Source: Saprospiraceae bacterium
Lineage (GTDB): Bacteria; Bacteroidota; Bacteroidia; Chitinophagales; Saprospiraceae
NCBI GenBank assembly: GCA_020627965.1
Contig: JAHDFX010000004.1
Location: 1-64,000 of the forward strand
Direction of reading: 5' to 3'
Length of the DNA stretch: 64,000 bases
Part shown: positions 17,050 through 26,495 of the stretch, piece by piece
Position numbering within the stretch: position 1 is the stretch's first letter
Layout of the letters: each line of letters starts with the position of its first letter
The notes under the pieces: generated by a model
Told to the model about the DNA's origin: nothing
The model's input: only the letters and a program-made list of their open reading frames with translations
The model's database searches: none
Program-made: the position numbers and the translations under genes

Positions 17050-19008
17050 ATGGGACCATATACTATTATGGCATTGGCATGGATTGTATGTGCCGTTTGG
17101 ATAACTTTTGTTATTTATACCAATAAAAACGCCCACCCCAAAGCTTTATTCTATTTGTTCTTCGTTGAGATGTGGGAACGCTTTTCCTACTATGGTATGC
17201 GTGCCTTATTGGTGCTTTATATGATTAATGGCTTTATGTCTTATTCTGAGACTGACGCATATGGAGTTTATGGAGCTTATGGGGCGCTTGTATATGCTAC
17301 ACCACTCTTAGGTGGACTTTTAGCAGAACGCTTTATGGGCTATCGTAAAGCCATTACATGGGGTGCTTTGCTCATGATGTTGGGACACTTCCTGATGGCA
17401 TTTGAGAATAAATTGATCTTCTTTACTGCCCTAACCTTGCTGATTATGGGTAACGGTTTCTTCAAGCCGAACATTTCCAGTTTGATTGGTAAATTTTATT
17501 CCCGTAATGATCCGCGCAGAGATGGAGCCTTTACGATATTCTATATGGGTATCAATATTGGTGCTTTCCTTACAGGTTTGACCTGCGGTGTAATCGGTGA
17601 ATTAGAAGGCTGGCATTATGGTTTTACTCTTGCTGGAGTAGGGATGTTAGCAGGTTTGATTATTTTCAAAATAGCTGAAAGGAAAAATGTTTTTGGAGAT
17701 CAGGGATATGCACCTTATGAGGTAGAAGAAATTGCTCAACCAGACGTAGCCGACGATGATAAAATCGAAAAATTCAAATTAATACCTAATGCAAAATCAA
17801 CTACGACAGGTGGTATTTCGAATATGCTACTGATTTATGTAGGGTCTTTTCTGGCTTTGCCATTAGCCTGGTTACTGATAGATCATAACGATATTCTGGA
17901 TTGGGTGTTATTGGCTATAGGTGTAGGTATGGTAGGTTATCTGATTTCCAGTTCATTTCAATATGAAAAAGTACAAAGGGAAAGACTCTGGGTCGTTATT
18001 CTCTTATTTTTCTTTGCCATTATATTCTGGACCTTCTTCGAGTTGGCAGGTAGTGCATTGACAATCTTTACAGACAATAACATTGATAAAGGAAAGTTAT
18101 TCACCACTACAATGTTCCAGTCATTGAATCCATTCTTTATTATGCTTTTTGCACCTGTTTATTCCTGGATGTGGATAAAGCTTTCTAAAGCCAATATGGA
18201 ACCCAATGCTGCTGTAAAGTTTGGTCTTGGTCTTATTTTACTCGGACTCGGTTTTATGGTATTGAATTTTGGTAAAGGTATGGCAGTAGCTGGTATGATT
18301 CCGGCAATGTTTATGGTATTTCTTTACTTGCTACATACCTTAGGTGAATTGACATTATCTCCAGTAGGTTTATCTTTGGTGACTAAATTATCGCCAGTCA
18401 AAGTTATTGGTTTTGTGATGGGCTTTTGGTTGATGGCATCTTCTTTTGCGCACCTACTGGGTAAGCACGTGGCACAGGCGACGGCTATTTCACAAACAGA
18501 GATTGTAACTAGTGATGATTTCCGTAGTGATGTAGGCAATGCTAATCTAATCAAATTGATGGATGCTGAAAGTTTCCAAACATGCTTAAAGGAGGACGGA
18601 ACTATCAAAAGCTGTATGAGTACAAAAGAGTTTGCACAGCAGTATTCAGCACTTACTGGTACTCCACATTTCTTAGCAAATATTGCAGACAAAGAAGCTT
18701 ATGCGGCAGCCGAAAAAGTAAGAAGTCCTTACGGTAAGAAAAAGAAAAAAGGACAAGCGACAAGTGCTTTTATAACAACAGACTCAAAATATCAGAACGA
18801 AGGCGCACCTATTATGCTGACTGCTGAAGAGGTGGCACAAGCAAAAGGGAATAGCCTGAACGAATCTGTTCAAACGAGTATTTCTCAGAAAACATTAACA
18901 TTAAGCCTTGGTGTTTTCCGCTTGTTGGGATTCATCGCTATAGGAAGTGGTGTCTTCCTGATATTGATTTCTCCAATAGTAGGCAGATGGATGCATGGCA
19001 TCAAATAA
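17050..19008 (+). CDS. Proton-coupled oligopeptide transporter (POT/PTR family)
   Basis: A protein of 652 residues with about 14 membrane helices. The family signature ExxERFxYY is present as VEMWERFSYYGMRALLVLYM near residue 40, and FFKPNISSLIGKFY and FYMGINIGAFL follow. It imports di- and tripeptides with protons across the inner membrane. It is longer than the roughly 500-residue E. coli members because a hydrophilic stretch (about residues 485-610), with Lys-rich GKKKKKGQ and two cysteines, lies before the last helix. Similar insertions occur in Bacteroidota POT proteins, with unknown role. The gene is followed by a very strong hairpin terminator at 19053. Confidence 0.92.
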   Translation: MGPYTIMALAWIVCAVWITFVIYTNKNAHPKALFYLFFVEMWERFSYYGMRALLVLYMINGFMSYSETDAYGVYGAYGALVYATPLLGGLLAERFMGYRKAITWGALLMMLGHFLMAFENKLIFFTALTLLIMGNGFFKPNISSLIGKFYSRNDPRRDGAFTIFYMGINIGAFLTGLTCGVIGELEGWHYGFTLAGVGMLAGLIIFKIAERKNVFGDQGYAPYEVEEIAQPDVADDDKIEKFKLIPNAKSTTTGGISNMLLIYVGSFLALPLAWLLIDHNDILDWVLLAIGVGMVGYLISSSFQYEKVQRERLWVVILLFFFAIIFWTFFELAGSALTIFTDNNIDKGKLFTTTMFQSLNPFFIMLFAPVYSWMWIKLSKANMEPNAAVKFGLGLILLGLGFMVLNFGKGMAVAGMIPAMFMVFLYLLHTLGELTLSPVGLSLVTKLSPVKVIGFVMGFWLMASSFAHLLGKHVAQATAISQTEIVTSDDFRSDVGNANLIKLMDAESFQTCLKEDGTIKSCMSTKEFAQQYSALTGTPHFLANIADKEAYAAAEKVRSPYGKKKKKGQATSAFITTDSKYQNEGAPIMLTAEEVAQAKGNSLNESVQTSISQKTLTLSLGVFRLLGFIAIGSGVFLILISPIVGRWMHGIK

Positions 19009-19052
19009 ATTATGGCTAAACGATGGGTGATGCACCCATATTATATATCCAG

Positions 19053-19080
19053 GGGATTTGGCGAAAGCCAAATCCCTATT
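19053..19080 (+). terminator. Rho-independent terminator with GAAA tetraloop
   Basis: A perfect 10-bp stem (GGGATTTGGC / GCCAAATCCC, 19053-19062 and 19067-19076) closes on a GAAA tetraloop and is followed by TATTTTATT. It ends the peptide transporter transcript and lies upstream of the next gene, arguing against the long nucleotidyltransferase frame that starts at 19023. Confidence 0.85.
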
Positions 19081-19107
19081 TTATTGCCATCTTTCATAAT
19101 AAATGCT

Positions 19108-19115
19108 TAGTTTTG
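19108..19115 (+). promoter_or_regulatory. Candidate promoter for the nucleotidyltransferase gene
   Basis: TAGTTTTG fits TAnnTTTG, 54 bases before the ATG at 19170; a degenerate -33 (ATTG at 19083-19086) lies 21 bases upstream. It follows directly after the terminator. Confidence 0.45.
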
Positions 19116-19169
19116 TGTGCTTTTTCAGGAACTAAAACAGGCTTCCTGAAAATTTCACACCAGACAAAC

Positions 19170-20165
19170 ATGAAAGCACTTATTCCCGTTGCCGGTGCAG
19201 GAACACATTTGCGTCCACACACCTATACTCAACCGAAACCACTGATTCCGGTAGCGGGTAAGCCTATTATATCCTATATTATTGATGAACTTCGGGAAGC
19301 AGGTGTACAGGATTTTGTATTTGTCATTGGTCATCTTGGCGAAAAAATACGGGATTATGTAGAAGCTAAACATCCTGATATTCGTAAAGAATTCGTTTAT
19401 CAAAATAGCCGACAAGGGCTTGGACATGCTGTGTGGTCTGCAAGAAAAGAATTGAAAAAAGCCAAAGAAATCTTTATTGTTTTAGGGGATACCATTTTTG
19501 ATGTAGATTTCAAAATGATGGTAGAGGAAAAAACTTCCTGTCTTGGTGTAAAAAAAGTAGAAGATCCCAGAAAATTTGGCGTAGCAGAGCTAAATGCAGA
19601 AGGGATGGTATGCAGAGTCGTTGAAAAACCACGTATACCTAAATCCAATTTAGCATTAGTCGGCTTGTACAAATGCCGAGAAGTCTCCGAATTATTAGAT
19701 GCACTGGACTACATCGTGCAAAACGAAATAAAAACACTGGATGAATACCAACTCACAGACGGTATCATGCGTATGATAGAGCAAGGTGTACCGTTCAAAC
19801 CCTGTACCGTAAAGAACTGGTTTGATTGTGGGCGTAAAGATGTATTACTCGAAACCAATGCTATGCTTTTGAGACGTAGCGGCTTTGCTTCACAAGAAAC
19901 TCCCTTTTACGAGAACACTATCGTCATTCATCCTGTTAATATTGCACCGGGTTGTCGGATCACTAATTCTATTATTGGCCCCAATGTAACGATCGGCGAA
20001 CATGCCAGGATCAATTATTCTATCGTAAAGAATTCCATTATTGGAAGTTATGCGTCTATAGAAGAGGTGGTGTTGCATCATTCGGTTGTAGGTAGTGATG
20101 CCTCTATAAAAGGATTAAGTCAAAGTCTGAACATCGGAGATAATACCGAGATCGACTTTAGTTAA
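19170..20165 (+). CDS. Sugar-phosphate nucleotidyltransferase with left-handed beta-helix tail
   Basis: A protein of 331 residues. The ATG at 19170 gives MKALIPVAGAGTHLRPHTYT, directly at the nucleotide-binding loop; the longer frame from 19023 runs through the terminator and is rejected. The catalytic domain (about 1-235) is of glucose-1-phosphate thymidylyl/uridylyltransferase type: PKPLIPVAGKPI, FIVLGDTIFDVDF and KNWFDCGRKDVLLETN. The C-terminal 80 residues are hexapeptide-like repeats (NSIIGPNVTIGEHARI). In the GxGTxLRP loop, His replaces the more common Arg at x; Bacteroidota homologues vary at that site. The sugar is unknown; a cell-wall or capsule precursor is likely. Confidence 0.87.
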   Translation: MKALIPVAGAGTHLRPHTYTQPKPLIPVAGKPIISYIIDELREAGVQDFVFVIGHLGEKIRDYVEAKHPDIRKEFVYQNSRQGLGHAVWSARKELKKAKEIFIVLGDTIFDVDFKMMVEEKTSCLGVKKVEDPRKFGVAELNAEGMVCRVVEKPRIPKSNLALVGLYKCREVSELLDALDYIVQNEIKTLDEYQLTDGIMRMIEQGVPFKPCTVKNWFDCGRKDVLLETNAMLLRRSGFASQETPFYENTIVIHPVNIAPGCRITNSIIGPNVTIGEHARINYSIVKNSIIGSYASIEEVVLHHSVVGSDASIKGLSQSLNIGDNTEIDFS

Positions 20166-20188
20166 AATATAAATAACTAGAACACAAC

Positions 20189-21376
20189 ATGATATTTGAA
20201 CTAACAGAAGAGCAATTAGCAGTAAGAGAGGCTGCCAGAGATTTTGCTCAAAATGTACTGAAACCAGGAGTCATTGAGCGTGACAGCACCATGACTTACC
20301 CCACAGATCAAGTTCGTCAGATGGGAGAACTTGGCTTTCTAGGTATGATGGTAGATCCGAAATATGGAGGAGGAGGAATGGATACAATATCCTATGTATT
20401 GGCGATGGAAGAAATATCAAAAGTAGATAATTCCTGCTCAGTGATCGTTTCTGTAAATAATTCTCTGGTCTGTTGGGGCTTAGAAACTTTTGGTACAGAA
20501 GCACAAAAAGATAAATACCTGACCAAACTCGCAACAGGTGAGTGGATAGGCGCTTTCTGTCTTTCAGAACCGGAAGCAGGAAGTGATGCAACAAGCCAGC
20601 GTACAACAGCGGTTGACATGGGCGATCATTATCTGCTGAATGGCACTAAGAACTGGATCACTAACGGTGGAACTTCCAGGGTACACTTAGTTATTGCACA
20701 AACTGATCCAGAGAAAGGACATAGAGGTATCAATGCATTTATTGTAGAAACAGACTGGGACGGCGTAGAGATTGGAGCAAAGGAAGACAAACTGGGTATC
20801 CGTTCTTCTGATACACACACGATCATGTACTCCGATGTAAAAGTGCCAAAAGAGAACCGCATCGGCGATGATGGTTTTGGTTTTAAATTCGCCATGAAAA
20901 CCCTAACGGGCGGACGTATTGGTATTGCTGCTCAGGCATTGGGGATCGCAGCCGGCGCTTATGAGTTGTCATTGGCTTATTCCAAAGAACGTGAAGCTTT
21001 TGGTAAGCCTATCTCAAAGCACCAGGCAATAGCTTTCAAGCTGGCTGATATGGCAACAGACATAGAAGCTGCCCGCTTACTTGTATATCGCTCTGCCTGG
21101 ATGAAAGACCAACATATGGATTACACAGGAGCTAGCTCTATGGCTAAAGTCTTCGCTTCTGAAACGGCAATGAAACATACTGTAGAGGCTGTTCAAATTC
21201 ATGGCGGATATGGTTTTGTAAAAGAATACCATGTAGAACGACTGATGCGTGATGCTAAGATCACACAAATATATGAAGGTACTTCTGAGGTGCAACGCAT
21301 TGTTATTTCCAGACAGATTATTAAGAAGGGAGAGTTATATATTCCTGTTGTTACACCTTCTGTAGTGGCTGGATAA
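20189..21376 (+). CDS. Acyl-CoA dehydrogenase
   Basis: A protein of 395 residues, normal for the family. Motifs are in order: FCLSEPEAGSDATSQRTTA (FAD/substrate loop), NGTKNWITNGG, GFKFAMKTLTGGRIGIAAQA, KEREAFGKPISKHQAI, VQIHGGYGFVKEYHVERLMRD and QIYEGTSEVQRIVISRQI, whose Glu is the catalytic base of short-chain enzymes. It oxidises acyl-CoA to enoyl-CoA in the cytoplasm, passing electrons to ETF. The sequence resembles short/branched-chain (butyryl-CoA type) members. It follows the nucleotidyltransferase by 23 bases and converges on an aldehyde dehydrogenase gene. Confidence 0.93.
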   Translation: MIFELTEEQLAVREAARDFAQNVLKPGVIERDSTMTYPTDQVRQMGELGFLGMMVDPKYGGGGMDTISYVLAMEEISKVDNSCSVIVSVNNSLVCWGLETFGTEAQKDKYLTKLATGEWIGAFCLSEPEAGSDATSQRTTAVDMGDHYLLNGTKNWITNGGTSRVHLVIAQTDPEKGHRGINAFIVETDWDGVEIGAKEDKLGIRSSDTHTIMYSDVKVPKENRIGDDGFGFKFAMKTLTGGRIGIAAQALGIAAGAYELSLAYSKEREAFGKPISKHQAIAFKLADMATDIEAARLLVYRSAWMKDQHMDYTGASSMAKVFASETAMKHTVEAVQIHGGYGFVKEYHVERLMRDAKITQIYEGTSEVQRIVISRQIIKKGELYIPVVTPSVVAG

Positions 21377-21428
21377 AGGACTTCCTACCTGAATGTCATT
21401 TGGATGAGTTGGTAAGTGAATAATAAAA

Positions 21429-22877
21429 CTACTTCACTCCACCCCAGCACATATATTTGATATTCAGGTAATCATTGATGCCATAATGGGAACCTTCACG
21501 CCCAAAGCCGCTCTCTTTAACTCCTCCGAATGGTGCAACGGCTGTTGAGATCATTCCGGTATTGATGCCTACCATCCCGTATTCCAGCGCTTCTGCAATA
21601 CGCCAGACACGTGCATAATCTCGTCCGTAGAAGTAAGCAGCTAAACCATAATTGGTATTATTGGCCAATTGAATAACTTCCTCTTCCGTATCAAAAGTAT
21701 AAACCGCAGCAAGAGGTCCAAAAATCTCTTCTCTGAAAATATCCATATCAGGATTTAGATCACAGATGAGGGTGGGTTCGAAGAATAGTCCTTCTTTTCG
21801 GCTTCCGCCAATAACTATGCTAGCCCCTTTAGAAGTGGCATCAGCGATTAGACGTTCATCTTTCAATAAGGCATTTTCATTAATCATCGGACCTACCTGT
21901 ACACCTTGCTCTAAACCATTCCCTAGCTTTAGTGCTTTGATCTTTGGAGACAATTTTTCTATAAACTCATTATACACTGATTTTTGCACAAAAATGCGAT
22001 TCGTACAAATACAGGTCTGACCGGCATTTCGAAATTTAGAAGCTATGCAGCCGTCTACAGCAGCATCAATATCGGCATCATCGAAAACGATAAAAGGGGC
22101 ATTGCCACCCAGTTCCAGCGAAACTTTTTTGACCTGATCGGCAGATTGACGGAGTAAAAGCTTCCCCACTCTTGTTGAACCTGTAAAAGAAATTTTCTTT
22201 ACTTTTCGATTACTTGTCAGTTCTTCTCCAATAGCTTGTGGGTTTTGGCTGGTAACGATATTCAACACACCAGCAGGAAAACCAGCTTCTTCTGCCAATT
22301 GGGCTAAAGCCAGTGCCGACAAGGGCGTTAGCTCAGAGGGCTTTATGACAACAGTACATCCCGCAGCCAGTGCAGGCGCTACCTTACGGGTAATCATAGC
22401 GCTAGGGAAATTCCAGGGTGTAATAGCACCTACGACACCGACAGGTTGCTTGATGACTGTAATTCGCTTATCGGAACCATGCCCCGGAATAACATCACCA
22501 TACACCCGACGAGCTTCTTCAGCAAACCATTCTACAAAAGATGCACCGTAACGAATTTCTCCCACGGCTTCAGTAATCGGTTTTCCTTGTTCAGTAGTGA
22601 GTAGCTGAGCAAGGTCTTTGGCATGTTGTATTTGTAGTTGATACCATTTTTTCAGAATCCTGCTCCGCTTACTGGCAGAATAATTACTCCATACTTTAAA
22701 GGCTTCGTCTGCTGCCCTGATAGCGGCTTTTGCATCTTCCGCATCACAGTCGGCAACCTGTGCAATTTCATTTCCATCATAAGGATTGTAAACAGGAAAA
22801 GTCTTATCGACATTTAACCACTTTCCATTAATATATGATGCCGTTTTATAGAGTTCTGGATAATTTAGCTGTATCAT
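21429..22877 (-). CDS. NAD(P)-dependent aldehyde dehydrogenase, succinate-semialdehyde type
   Basis: A protein of 482 residues. The ATG at 22877 (MIQLNYPELYKTASYINGKW) gives the normal length and places the promoter element at 22914-22921 upstream; the frame from 22970 would run through it. Motifs include ITPWNFPSAMITRKVAPALA, IKPSELTPLSA, FTGSTRVGK, LELGGNAPFIVFDDADID and GQTCICTNRIF with catalytic Cys289. The second cysteine two residues on (TCICTN) is typical of GabD-like enzymes, where it forms a redox-sensitive pair. It oxidises succinate semialdehyde or a similar aldehyde. No GABA transaminase is adjacent, so the substrate is inferred. Confidence 0.88.
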   Translation of the reverse strand: MIQLNYPELYKTASYINGKWLNVDKTFPVYNPYDGNEIAQVADCDAEDAKAAIRAADEAFKVWSNYSASKRSRILKKWYQLQIQHAKDLAQLLTTEQGKPITEAVGEIRYGASFVEWFAEEARRVYGDVIPGHGSDKRITVIKQPVGVVGAITPWNFPSAMITRKVAPALAAGCTVVIKPSELTPLSALALAQLAEEAGFPAGVLNIVTSQNPQAIGEELTSNRKVKKISFTGSTRVGKLLLRQSADQVKKVSLELGGNAPFIVFDDADIDAAVDGCIASKFRNAGQTCICTNRIFVQKSVYNEFIEKLSPKIKALKLGNGLEQGVQVGPMINENALLKDERLIADATSKGASIVIGGSRKEGLFFEPTLICDLNPDMDIFREEIFGPLAAVYTFDTEEEVIQLANNTNYGLAAYFYGRDYARVWRIAEALEYGMVGINTGMISTAVAPFGGVKESGFGREGSHYGINDYLNIKYMCWGGVK

Positions 22878-22913
22878 AGACAATACTCCGTATTTGTTTT
22901 TGCTTTTATCAAT

Positions 22914-22921
22914 CAAATGTA
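22914..22921 (-). promoter_or_regulatory. Candidate -7 element for the aldehyde dehydrogenase gene
   Basis: TACATTTG on the minus strand, exact for TAnnTTTG, 36 bases before the ATG at 22877. No -33 TTTG lies at the right distance. Confidence 0.42.
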
Positions 22922-23038
22922 AATCAGCATAAAGTTCGTAGATATTAGTGCGTTGATAGTCAAATGACACTAGTGTTCTGTAAACGAATGTGGAGCACTC
23001 TAAATATCAATACTTCGTATTGACAGAAGCTGGGCAAT

Positions 23039-24748
23039 TTAAGCAGCATATCGTCTTCGACGCATAAAATTATAAGCAAATCCGAATAATGCGAGCAATA
23101 TACCAGGGATCAAAATATTTATCATCTGCCATTGTGTGCGCTCTTTCTTAGGTATTTTCTTTTTTAGTAAACGCAATTTGACCTCCTTGGAACGAGAAGC
23201 GATTATACCGTCTGTATCAAGCAGATACTCGGCAGCATTAAAGAGAAAATCTTTATTGGCAAATTTATAACGCATATCACGATTATAACCCAGGGGTAAA
23301 ATTTTATTTTTCGCTCTATCTATCGGATTTCGAATAATATCACCATCAGCAATAACAATCATTTTAGTAGGCGTACTTTCTGTTTTAAAAGGCTGGCCGA
23401 TTTCTTCCAGCATCTTGCTCATGCCTTCTGTTACCCTGTTTTCATACAAAGAAGGAAAAACACCTTCCAGCAATACCGCTACAGGCTGGTTTGGCTTATT
23501 AAACTTATTGGCTTCAGGTTCATAACGAGCCACCTCCAAACTGACCCGGGCAGGTGAATATTGTAAACGACTTTGCTCAGAAGACGTCAGTAGAATAGTC
23601 TTTTTAACTGGGGTTTTTGTTTTTATCGTATCAATAGAAGAAGTAAAGGCAAACTCAATTCCATCCAGATTTTTAACAATAGGATGGGCATTCTCCATAT
23701 CAGGCAAAATAATGGGATGATAATACCAGGGACGTAGTTCGTATTGTGGAGCATCTCCTACCTGACCAACATCCAGTTTGATTTGGCTGGCTCGCATATC
23801 CATGACCATATTAGGCTCTATACGTACGCCATATTTAAACAAAATATCTTCCAGATTCAGAGGATAATCAAAAGGAATATACTCAGGGCGGATTCTAAGA
23901 CTATCTAGTTCTGCACTGAGTCGGTCTATTAACCAAAGTATACGTCCGCCATTCATTGCAAACTGGTCGATCTTAAACTTGTCTTTATCACTAAATGTTA
24001 GTTTGGGCTTAGGAATAATCAACAATTTATACATTTCGGGAATCATAGTGAGACTGTCCAGATCGATTCTTTCTACATCGTAATATTGTTGCAAAGAGGC
24101 ATCGAAATCCGCTGTTTCATAGGGTTCTAATTCGCCCCGACTACCTGTCACAGCAATTTTAGGCCGATGGAGAGTTTTGAGCTTCTGAATGGCATTAGTC
24201 AATTTGTATTCCAACAAACCAATAGAGTTATTGGCTATTACACTAGGGGGCATTCCCGGCGTACTATTTTCTAATAATTGAACAACTGTACCCCGTCCTT
24301 TATAACCTATTTTCAAAGCCGGATATATCTGCATGGCTTTAAATTCCTCTGCTTTAACATCACTTACAGTGACCGGCACAATTCCCATTTCTTTTAATTC
24401 TTCCCGTATTGCGTTCATCTGCTCGACCGAGCCTTCAGATGGATTAGTGATCTGGTATTCCACCAAGCCTGACATAGAATTGAAGTCTTTCAGCATATCT
24501 TCCAATGCGGTCTGTAAACGTTTGAAATCTCTGGGAAGATCGCCCCCTAAAAAGGATTCTATGTAAACTCTGTCGTCGAGGTCTTCAATTAGTTTTTCTG
24601 TTGCAGGCGTTAGTGTAAATCGTTTGTCTTCCGTCAGATCAATATAGCCATAGAACATGCTGGCAAGTATATTGATAAATACCAAAATACCCAGAAACAA
24701 GACCAACTGGAATAAAGATTGCCTACGTGTATGTTGTTTGTTTGCCAT
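23039..24748 (-). CDS. gldG: Gliding-motility ABC transporter component GldG
   Basis: A protein of 569 residues. One membrane helix (residues 14-34) and another near the C-terminus (NILIPGILLALFGFAYNFMR) flank a large periplasmic domain of the ABC_transp_aux/GldG family: YIDLTEDKRFTLTPATEKLI, YIESFLGGDLPRDFKRLQ and FAMNGGRILWLIDR. GldG with GldF and the ATPase GldA was defined in Flavobacterium gliding. In non-gliding Bacteroidota its role is unclear, and no gldA is in the window. It starts 12 bases after gldF, so the two form an operon. Confidence 0.92.
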   Translation of the reverse strand: MANKQHTRRQSLFQLVLFLGILVFINILASMFYGYIDLTEDKRFTLTPATEKLIEDLDDRVYIESFLGGDLPRDFKRLQTALEDMLKDFNSMSGLVEYQITNPSEGSVEQMNAIREELKEMGIVPVTVSDVKAEEFKAMQIYPALKIGYKGRGTVVQLLENSTPGMPPSVIANNSIGLLEYKLTNAIQKLKTLHRPKIAVTGSRGELEPYETADFDASLQQYYDVERIDLDSLTMIPEMYKLLIIPKPKLTFSDKDKFKIDQFAMNGGRILWLIDRLSAELDSLRIRPEYIPFDYPLNLEDILFKYGVRIEPNMVMDMRASQIKLDVGQVGDAPQYELRPWYYHPIILPDMENAHPIVKNLDGIEFAFTSSIDTIKTKTPVKKTILLTSSEQSRLQYSPARVSLEVARYEPEANKFNKPNQPVAVLLEGVFPSLYENRVTEGMSKMLEEIGQPFKTESTPTKMIVIADGDIIRNPIDRAKNKILPLGYNRDMRYKFANKDFLFNAAEYLLDTDGIIASRSKEVKLRLLKKKIPKKERTQWQMINILIPGILLALFGFAYNFMRRRRYAA

Positions 24749-24760
24749 TTATTTTTGTCT

Positions 24761-25492
24761 TTACCATTTCCTGGATTCCAATGAAACTTTTGTCATTGCA
24801 ATAAAAGCAGCTATTACACTGAGGAAATAGATAACATCCCGTGAATCAATTTTTCCTTTGCTAATAGATTCATAATGATAACCAATGCCTAACTGGTCTA
24901 TCAAGTGATCGAGCTTGGCAAAAAACATGCGCAACTGGCTCAATTCACCAAAAACCTCGTACATGACGAGACATAATATAACAGCGACTACAAAGGCTAC
25001 GATCTGATTTTTGGTAATAGAAGAAGCAAAAAGCCCAATGGCAACAAAAGCTCCTCCTAAAAACAAGAGCCCTATATATGAACCCAATACCCCGCCTGCA
25101 TCAATATTTCCTACAGGGTCACCTAGCTGATTGACAGTATAAAAATATATCCATGTAGGTAACAAAGAAAAAGTGACTAAAAGCAGGCAGGCAAAAAACT
25201 TTCCGAGTACAATTTGCCAATCTGTCAATGGGCGTGTAACCAATAATTCAATGGTTCCTGACTGCCACTCTTCAGCAAAAGAACGCATCGTGATGGCGGG
25301 AATCAGGATCATAAAAATATAAGGTGCGGAGCGAAAAAAACCATCCATTGTAGCAACACCGTACTCCATAACGTTACTATTAGGTGCTGCCCACATCACG
25401 AACCAGGTCAGTGTCAGAAAAACACCAATAGCGATATAGCCAATCAGTGAGCTAAAAAACAGGTTGATTTCTTTTTTAAATATGCTTAACAT
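24761..25492 (-). CDS. gldF: Gliding-motility ABC transporter permease GldF
   Basis: A protein of 243 residues with six predicted membrane helices, a typical ABC-2 permease. It begins MLSIFKKEINLFFSSLIGYI and contains FMILIPAITMRSFAEEWQSG, TIELLVTRPLTDWQIVLGKF and KNQIVAFVVAVILC, all characteristic of GldF/NosY-like permeases, and ends with a juxtamembrane basic tail. Together with GldG and an ATPase encoded elsewhere it would form an inner-membrane ABC complex. It is the first gene of the gldFG pair; 97 bases separate it from fabG upstream and no clear promoter was seen there. Confidence 0.92.
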   Translation of the reverse strand: MLSIFKKEINLFFSSLIGYIAIGVFLTLTWFVMWAAPNSNVMEYGVATMDGFFRSAPYIFMILIPAITMRSFAEEWQSGTIELLVTRPLTDWQIVLGKFFACLLLVTFSLLPTWIYFYTVNQLGDPVGNIDAGGVLGSYIGLLFLGGAFVAIGLFASSITKNQIVAFVVAVILCLVMYEVFGELSQLRMFFAKLDHLIDQLGIGYHYESISKGKIDSRDVIYFLSVIAAFIAMTKVSLESRKW

Positions 25493-25589
25493 AGCGAAAT
25501 TTCAAATCCCAATAACTGTCAGGAAAATCCCAGAAGTATACAAATAACGTGGATGAATATCTATTTCGTATTTTCCCGTTTGTAATTTT

Positions 25590-26336
25590 CTATTTGTTCA
25601 TTCCTCCACAGACACTTAGTGTTTGCCCAGTAATATACGTTGATTTATCAGAAGCAAAAAACACAACTGTATCTGCTACATCATTCACTTGTCCGGGGCG
25701 TTTTAGCGGAATATTATCTGAAAAAGCTTTCTTTACATCCTCACCAAGGTCTTTTGTCATTTCTGTCTCAATGAAGCCCGGCGCAATCGCATTACACCGA
25801 ATATTACGAGAGCCTATTTCCTGGGCAATAGACTTGGTAAAGCCAATGACTCCGGCTTTGGAAGCAGCATAATTAGACTGCCCGGCATTACCTGTTATTC
25901 CTACTATAGACGTAATATTTATGATAGAACCCTGCCTTTTCTTAAGCATTGGGCGCATCACGCTCTTAGTGAGATTGAAAATAGATTTCAGATTGGTTCC
26001 AATCACTTGATCCCATTGTTCTTCATTCATGCGCAACAACAAATTGTCGCGGGTAATCCCTGCATTATTAACCAGGACATCTATACGTTCATAATCCTTT
26101 AAAACAGCTTCCGCCAATTCGTTTGCCTGCTCAAAAGAAGAGGCATCAGAACGATAAGCTTTTGCACAGCTTCCCAGTGCTTTGAGTTCTTCTTCCAGTT
26201 CTTTAGCTTTTGCTTCAGAAGACAGGTAAGTGAACGCCACATGCGCTCCCTCTTCTGCAAATCTACGTGCAATGGCACGACCAATTCCGCGTGAAGCTCC
26301 AGTAATCAGGGCAATTTTTCCTTCTAATTGTTTCAT
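25590..26336 (-). CDS. fabG: 3-oxoacyl-ACP reductase FabG
   Basis: A protein of 248 residues, the normal FabG length. The ATG at 26336 (MKQLEGKIALITGASRGIGR) puts the Rossmann loop TGASRGIGR near the N-terminus; the longer frame from 26438 adds 34 unlike residues. The catalytic set is visible as NNAGITRDNLLLRM, INITSIVGITGNAGQ (Ser) and YAASKAG (Tyr/Lys), followed by FIETEMTKDL and the ending GQTLSVCGGMN. It reduces 3-oxoacyl-ACP with NADPH in fatty-acid synthesis. No other fab gene is adjacent. Paralogues with other substrates exist, but the motif set is that of housekeeping FabG. Confidence 0.92.
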   Translation of the reverse strand: MKQLEGKIALITGASRGIGRAIARRFAEEGAHVAFTYLSSEAKAKELEEELKALGSCAKAYRSDASSFEQANELAEAVLKDYERIDVLVNNAGITRDNLLLRMNEEQWDQVIGTNLKSIFNLTKSVMRPMLKKRQGSIINITSIVGITGNAGQSNYAASKAGVIGFTKSIAQEIGSRNIRCNAIAPGFIETEMTKDLGEDVKKAFSDNIPLKRPGQVNDVADTVVFFASDKSTYITGQTLSVCGGMNK

Positions 26337-26374
26337 AGTATGCAGTTTAGACCAAAATAGGGCTTTTTGTGCTG

Positions 26375-26382
26375 CAAAAGTA
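26375..26382 (-). promoter_or_regulatory. Candidate -7 element for fabG
   Basis: TACTTTTG on the minus strand fits TAnnTTTG, 38 bases before the fabG ATG at 26336, and supports the shorter start. Confidence 0.38.
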
Positions 26383-26495
26383 CTAAGAACATAATGAAAG
26401 GACACCACAGATTGCACAGATTTGCACAGATCAGACACAGATATTTCTATTTTTTCTGCAAAAACCTGTCGTAGATATTTTTGGGCGTTTCTTAA

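Noticed and set aside
19023..19169. N-terminal extension of the nucleotidyltransferase
   Set aside because: It runs through the hairpin terminator and the candidate promoter and has no conserved residues; the fold begins at 19170.
23007..23023. Hairpin TCAATAC-TTC-GTATTGA near the gldG end as a terminator
   Set aside because: The stem is short and AT-rich and no T-run follows on either strand.
25549..25872. Plus-strand frame opposite fabG
   Set aside because: Antisense shadow of fabG with no independent coding signs.
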